A DNA stretch of 64,000 nt, taken from contig NC_015580.1 of assembly GCF_000253255.1 (NCBI RefSeq), forward strand, positions 1,377,001 to 1,441,000, read 5' to 3'. This DNA is from Novosphingobium sp. PP1Y (GTDB lineage: Bacteria; Pseudomonadota; Alphaproteobacteria; Sphingomonadales; Sphingomonadaceae). The notes beneath the pieces were generated by a model, which was given only the letters and a program-made list of their open reading frames with translations, was not told where the DNA came from and made no database searches. The translations under genes and the position numbers were made by a program. How positions within the stretch are numbered: position 1 is the stretch's first letter; every line of letters starts with the position of its first letter. Of this stretch, positions 61,074 to 64,000 are shown piece by piece.

Positions 61074-61745
61074 TCAGCGCCGGTCGTAGAGTTCCTGGAT
61101 GGTGTGCGACGCGAAGCGGTGCAGCACTTCCATGCGATCGGTGCCGCTGTAGATCGGTTTGTGCAGGACCATGCCCATATGCATCGCGCTGATGAAGTCG
61201 TGCGAGAGCTTGAGCATGTCCCAGTGATCCTTCCATTGCGGAAAGGCCTCGATCATTTCGCCGGTCCAGACTTCGTCGAGGCGGCGCGAAGCAGGATTGA
61301 AGAGCTCCGCCAGCTCGGTGTCGGTGCGCGCGGCGACCGTCAGTTCGAGATAGGCTGCATATTCCCGACTCTGCGCCGAGCTCCAGTGCGCCTCGCAGGC
61401 AAGTTCGATGATCGCTTCGCCCTGCCGGTTGGCGAGGATGTCGAAATAGTCCGACAGGTATGCGCGCATCCGTTCGAAGACGACATGCTCGACGACCGCA
61501 CTGACGAGCTCCAGGCGCGTCGGGAAATGATGGTGCATGGCCCCGCGCGAAACGCCGCTGCGTGTGGCGACGGCCGCGGTGGTGAGGCCGGTATAGCCTT
61601 GTTCGAGAAGGCAATCGACGGCGGTCGATACCAGCTTCTCGCGCATCCTGGCGCTCTTGCGCTGTTGCCACTTCGCGGGTGGCTCGGACACGTGATCCGG
61701 TCGCAGGGCGCTCAACATACGGTCCTGCAATGCTTCGATCGTCAT
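61074..61745 (-). CDS. TetR-family transcriptional regulator
   Basis: The 223-residue protein has a TetR helix-turn-helix at about residues 33-80 (MREKLVSTAVDCLLEQGYTG, then TTAAVATRSGVSRGAMHHHF). The C-terminal ligand domain is not similar to well-known members. It is divergent from the partial TBDR at 61942 and precedes the Rieske copy C operon on the same strand by about 150 bases. It may control one or both. A 20-base inverted repeat in the divergent gap is a possible operator. The weak GC hairpin at 61035-61065 after its stop has no T-run. Confidence 0.92.
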   Translation of the reverse strand: MTIEALQDRMLSALRPDHVSEPPAKWQQRKSARMREKLVSTAVDCLLEQGYTGLTTAAVATRSGVSRGAMHHHFPTRLELVSAVVEHVVFERMRAYLSDYFDILANRQGEAIIELACEAHWSSAQSREYAAYLELTVAARTDTELAELFNPASRRLDEVWTGEMIEAFPQWKDHWDMLKLSHDFISAMHMGMVLHKPIYSGTDRMEVLHRFASHTIQELYDRR

Positions 61746-61847
61746 TCATACCCCCGGAGTTATGCGCCAGAAATTGCCCGAGGTTCCTTGGCGCGCAATA
61801 CCTAGTCAAAGTGGCAGGTGGGCTGACGCGGCAAGGTATAGCATAAA

Positions 61848-61867
61848 AACCGGCAGGGCAGCCGGTT
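61848..61867. promoter_or_regulatory. Inverted repeat between TetR and TBDR genes
   Basis: AACCGGC-AGGGCA-GCCGGTT has 7-bp perfect arms and lies in the 196-base gap between the TetR start (61745) and TBDR start (61942). It may be the TetR operator, but ATTTT follows it on the plus strand, so a hairpin terminator or attenuator cannot be excluded. Confidence 0.4.
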
Positions 61868-61941
61868 ATTTTCGGTCACCCTGATTTTCCCAATCCACGC
61901 ATCAAAAATGTGGACGGAACGACAAGAGGGGAGTGAGAGGC

Positions 61942-64000
61942 ATGAAGAGGGCACTATCGTATCTGTTGCTGGGGACCTGTTGCGCCGCCATCGTGCAGGC
62001 GCCGGCCTATGCGCAGCAGAGTGAGGAATCCACCGGCGGACTCAAAGAGATCGTCGTTACCGCCCAGAAGCAGGCGCAGAGCCAGCAGGATGTTCCGATT
62101 TCGGTGACCGCTGTCACTGGCGAAAGTCTTGCCGCAGCGCAGGTCAACAATGTCGCTGACTTGTCCAACTCCATTCCGAACGTGCAGATCAACACGTTCT
62201 CCAACTCGCCGGATTCGGCCGTTTTCACCATTCGCGGCGTCGGTGTCAACGATGCCGACCCCTATGTCGGCACGACGGTTTCGGTGGTCGTCGACGGTGT
62301 CGTCGTCGGCGTCAACACCGCAGCGCTGCTTTCGCTGTTCGACATCGACCGGGTCGAGGTGCTGCGCGGACCGCAGGGCACCCTGTTCGGCGCCAATACG
62401 ACAGGCGGCGTCATCAACGTCGTGACCAAGCAGCCGACCGGCGAACTGGGCGGCGAATTCGAAGCGGTTTACGGCAACTACAACCATGTCGAGCTCAATG
62501 CCGCGCTGAACTTCCCGATCACCGACAACCTTTCGGGGAAGATCAGCGTCCTGCACAATTCGATGGACGGCTACTTCCGCAACTACGCGGACAATCGCCG
62601 CATCGGCGAGCGCAACATCACCTCGCTGCGCGGTTACCTCAAGTACGCCCAGGGCAACTACGATGCGACCGTGATCGGCGAATATGTGCGCAGCCGCAAC
62701 GGTTCGCAGACGGGCATCCTGCTCGCCGGCCCGGGCGAACTGTTCTACGTTCCCGGCGAGACCGAAAAGGCCTTCGATTTCAAGCGCGGTCTCAGCTACG
62801 ATCAACCCGACGCGAACGATCGCGATTCCTATTCGATAACGCTGACGCAGAACCTGTCGACCGGCATCGGCGACTGGACCTCGATCACCAGCTATCGCGA
62901 CTATGACAACGACCTCTATTCGGACGACGATGCGACCACGCTGGTGCTTCTGCAGACGCACCGCCGGATCAAGCATCACCAGTTCAGCCAGGAACTGCGC
63001 GACCTGGTCGACATCACCGACAGCACCCGCCTGATCGTCGGCGGCTACTACTTCCGCCAGCACTACACGCTGGACCAGCAGGGCAAGCTCGACGGCTTCC
63101 TGCCGGGTCTCGGCCAGCCGCAGACGCAGGAGCAGACCAACTGGTCGATCTCCGGCTTCGCGCAGCTTTACCAGGACATAACGCCCGACCTGCGCCTGCA
63201 GGCCGGCATTCGCTATAGCCATGAAAAGACCGACGCGGTTTCCACGACGGCCAACACCATCAATCCGGACGGGGTCGCGACTTTCGACGATCCTCTGATC
63301 CCGGGCTCGCTGATCGTCGCGAGTGGCAAGAAGGCATGGAACAACGTCGGCTGGAAGGTCGGGCTCGACTACAAGGTCACGCCTGACGTCATGTTGTACA
63401 GCTACTATGCGCGCGGCTTCAAGTCGGGCGGCTTTACCGGGCGCATCGTCTTGGCCGAGGACATCGGTCCGTTCGATCCCGAAAAGCTCGACACTATCGA
63501 AGCCGGGTTCAAGGCAGACCTGCTCGACCGCCACCTGCGCGTGAACCTCGCCGCATTCTACAATTTCTACAAGAACATGCAGGTGGTGCAGAACATCACC
63601 TATCCCTCAGGCGCGAACTCGGCATCGATCGCCAATGCGGGCAAGGCTGAAACGAAGGGCTTCGAACTGGAGATCACCGCCGCGCCGGTGAATGGGCTGA
63701 CCCTGACCGGCGCGCTGGCCTACCTCGATGCCAAGTACAAGGAATACGACACCCAGATCCTGGACCCGGCAACGGGCGGCCTGGTTCCGGCTTCCTATGC
63801 CGGAAACAGCCTCATGAACTCGCCGAAGTGGAACGCCTCGTTCGGCGCCAACTGGCAGATGGCGCTTGGAAATGGTACACTGACCGCGAACGGACTGTAC
63901 AGCTACACCAGCTCCAAGTTCACCAGCTATACGAACCTTCCGGTGGAACGTGTCGGGCCGGTAGAGCTGGTCAATGCCAGCCTGAACTGGGGGCCTGACG
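61942..64000 (+). CDS. TonB-dependent receptor, C-terminus cut by window edge
   Basis: ATG 61942 gives 686 codons to the window edge with no stop. A signal peptide (ALSYLLLGTCCAAIVQAPAY) precedes KEIVVTAQKQAQSQQDVPIS and plug motifs FTIRGVGVNDADPYVGTTVS and VEVLRGPQGTLFGANTTGG. Several barrel strands are readable, but the end with its final aromatic residue is missing. It is the fifth TBDR of the window and lies divergent from a TetR regulator, which probably controls it. Substrate unknown. Confidence 0.92.
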   Translation, partial: MKRALSYLLLGTCCAAIVQAPAYAQQSEESTGGLKEIVVTAQKQAQSQQDVPISVTAVTGESLAAAQVNNVADLSNSIPNVQINTFSNSPDSAVFTIRGVGVNDADPYVGTTVSVVVDGVVVGVNTAALLSLFDIDRVEVLRGPQGTLFGANTTGGVINVVTKQPTGELGGEFEAVYGNYNHVELNAALNFPITDNLSGKISVLHNSMDGYFRNYADNRRIGERNITSLRGYLKYAQGNYDATVIGEYVRSRNGSQTGILLAGPGELFYVPGETEKAFDFKRGLSYDQPDANDRDSYSITLTQNLSTGIGDWTSITSYRDYDNDLYSDDDATTLVLLQTHRRIKHHQFSQELRDLVDITDSTRLIVGGYYFRQHYTLDQQGKLDGFLPGLGQPQTQEQTNWSISGFAQLYQDITPDLRLQAGIRYSHEKTDAVSTTANTINPDGVATFDDPLIPGSLIVASGKKAWNNVGWKVGLDYKVTPDVMLYSYYARGFKSGGFTGRIVLAEDIGPFDPEKLDTIEAGFKADLLDRHLRVNLAAFYNFYKNMQVVQNITYPSGANSASIANAGKAETKGFELEITAAPVNGLTLTGALAYLDAKYKEYDTQILDPATGGLVPASYAGNSLMNSPKWNASFGANWQMALGNGTLTANGLYSYTSSKFTSYTNLPVERVGPVELVNASLNWGPD

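Noticed and set aside
61954..63534. Minus-strand open frame of 526 residues
   Set aside because: Antisense to the partial TBDR with a valid signal peptide and plug; no motifs of its own.

Overview
The window looks like a GC-rich chromosomal segment from an aerobic, aromatic-degrading alphaproteobacterium, most likely a sphingomonad (Novosphingobium/Sphingobium-like). The evidence is five TonB-dependent receptors (TBDRs) in 64 kb, a ferulate block resembling ferBA of Sphingobium SYK-6 with a MarR-type regulator beside it, several beta-subunit-free Rieske oxygenases, and an alphaproteobacterial-type SOS box (GTTC-N7-GTTC). No rRNA, tRNA or CRISPR array was seen. Function assignments come from reading motifs; no database search was run.

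Region 1 (1-2.7 kb) holds a left-truncated DUF1254/DUF1214 secreted protein, a decayed IS200-type transposase and an FCD-type GntR regulator with palindromic candidate operators. Region 2 (2.8-17.5 kb) is a GntR-divergent TBDR followed by nine genes that are almost all translationally coupled by 4-base overlaps: a CapA-like metallophosphatase, a complete three-part TRAP transporter (Q, M, P), two family III CoA-transferases (one a double-domain fusion), two 2-hydroxyacyl-CoA dehydratase-family subunits (one with a Cys-rich cluster site, one short and cluster-less) and a secreted double alpha/beta hydrolase. This is the best candidate for an undescribed system. It reads as outer-membrane import, periplasmic hydrolysis, TRAP uptake, CoA activation and dehydration or reduction of an unknown acid, with no dehydratase activase visible.

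Region 3 (17.7-30.6 kb) handles aromatic aldehydes and cinnamates. It has a PaoABC-like molybdenum aldehyde oxidoreductase, feruloyl-CoA hydratase/lyase (ferB), an ADP-forming feruloyl-CoA synthetase (ferA), a MarR regulator, a TBDR, a vanillin dehydrogenase-like enzyme and an aromatic-acid MFS transporter. A near-identical 18-bp site lies before ferB and between the MarR gene and the TBDR, suggesting one regulon. Region 4 (30.7-34.4 kb) holds proline iminopeptidase and a UdgX plus radical-SAM DNA-repair pair under an SOS box.

Region 5 (34.5-64 kb) is a patchwork catabolic island: four quinone-oxidoreductase or PTGR-like MDR enzymes, four SDRs, four Rieske alpha subunits in two paralogous pairs, one Rieske ferredoxin, three SnoaL/NTF2-like proteins, a PoxB-like enzyme, a ketosteroid-dehydrogenase-like flavoprotein, an acyl-CoA ligase, an EthD-like protein, a TIM-barrel isomerase, a TetR regulator and three TBDRs (the last truncated by the window edge). 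The substrate is not evident; a polycyclic, terpenoid, steroid or lignin-like compound would fit.
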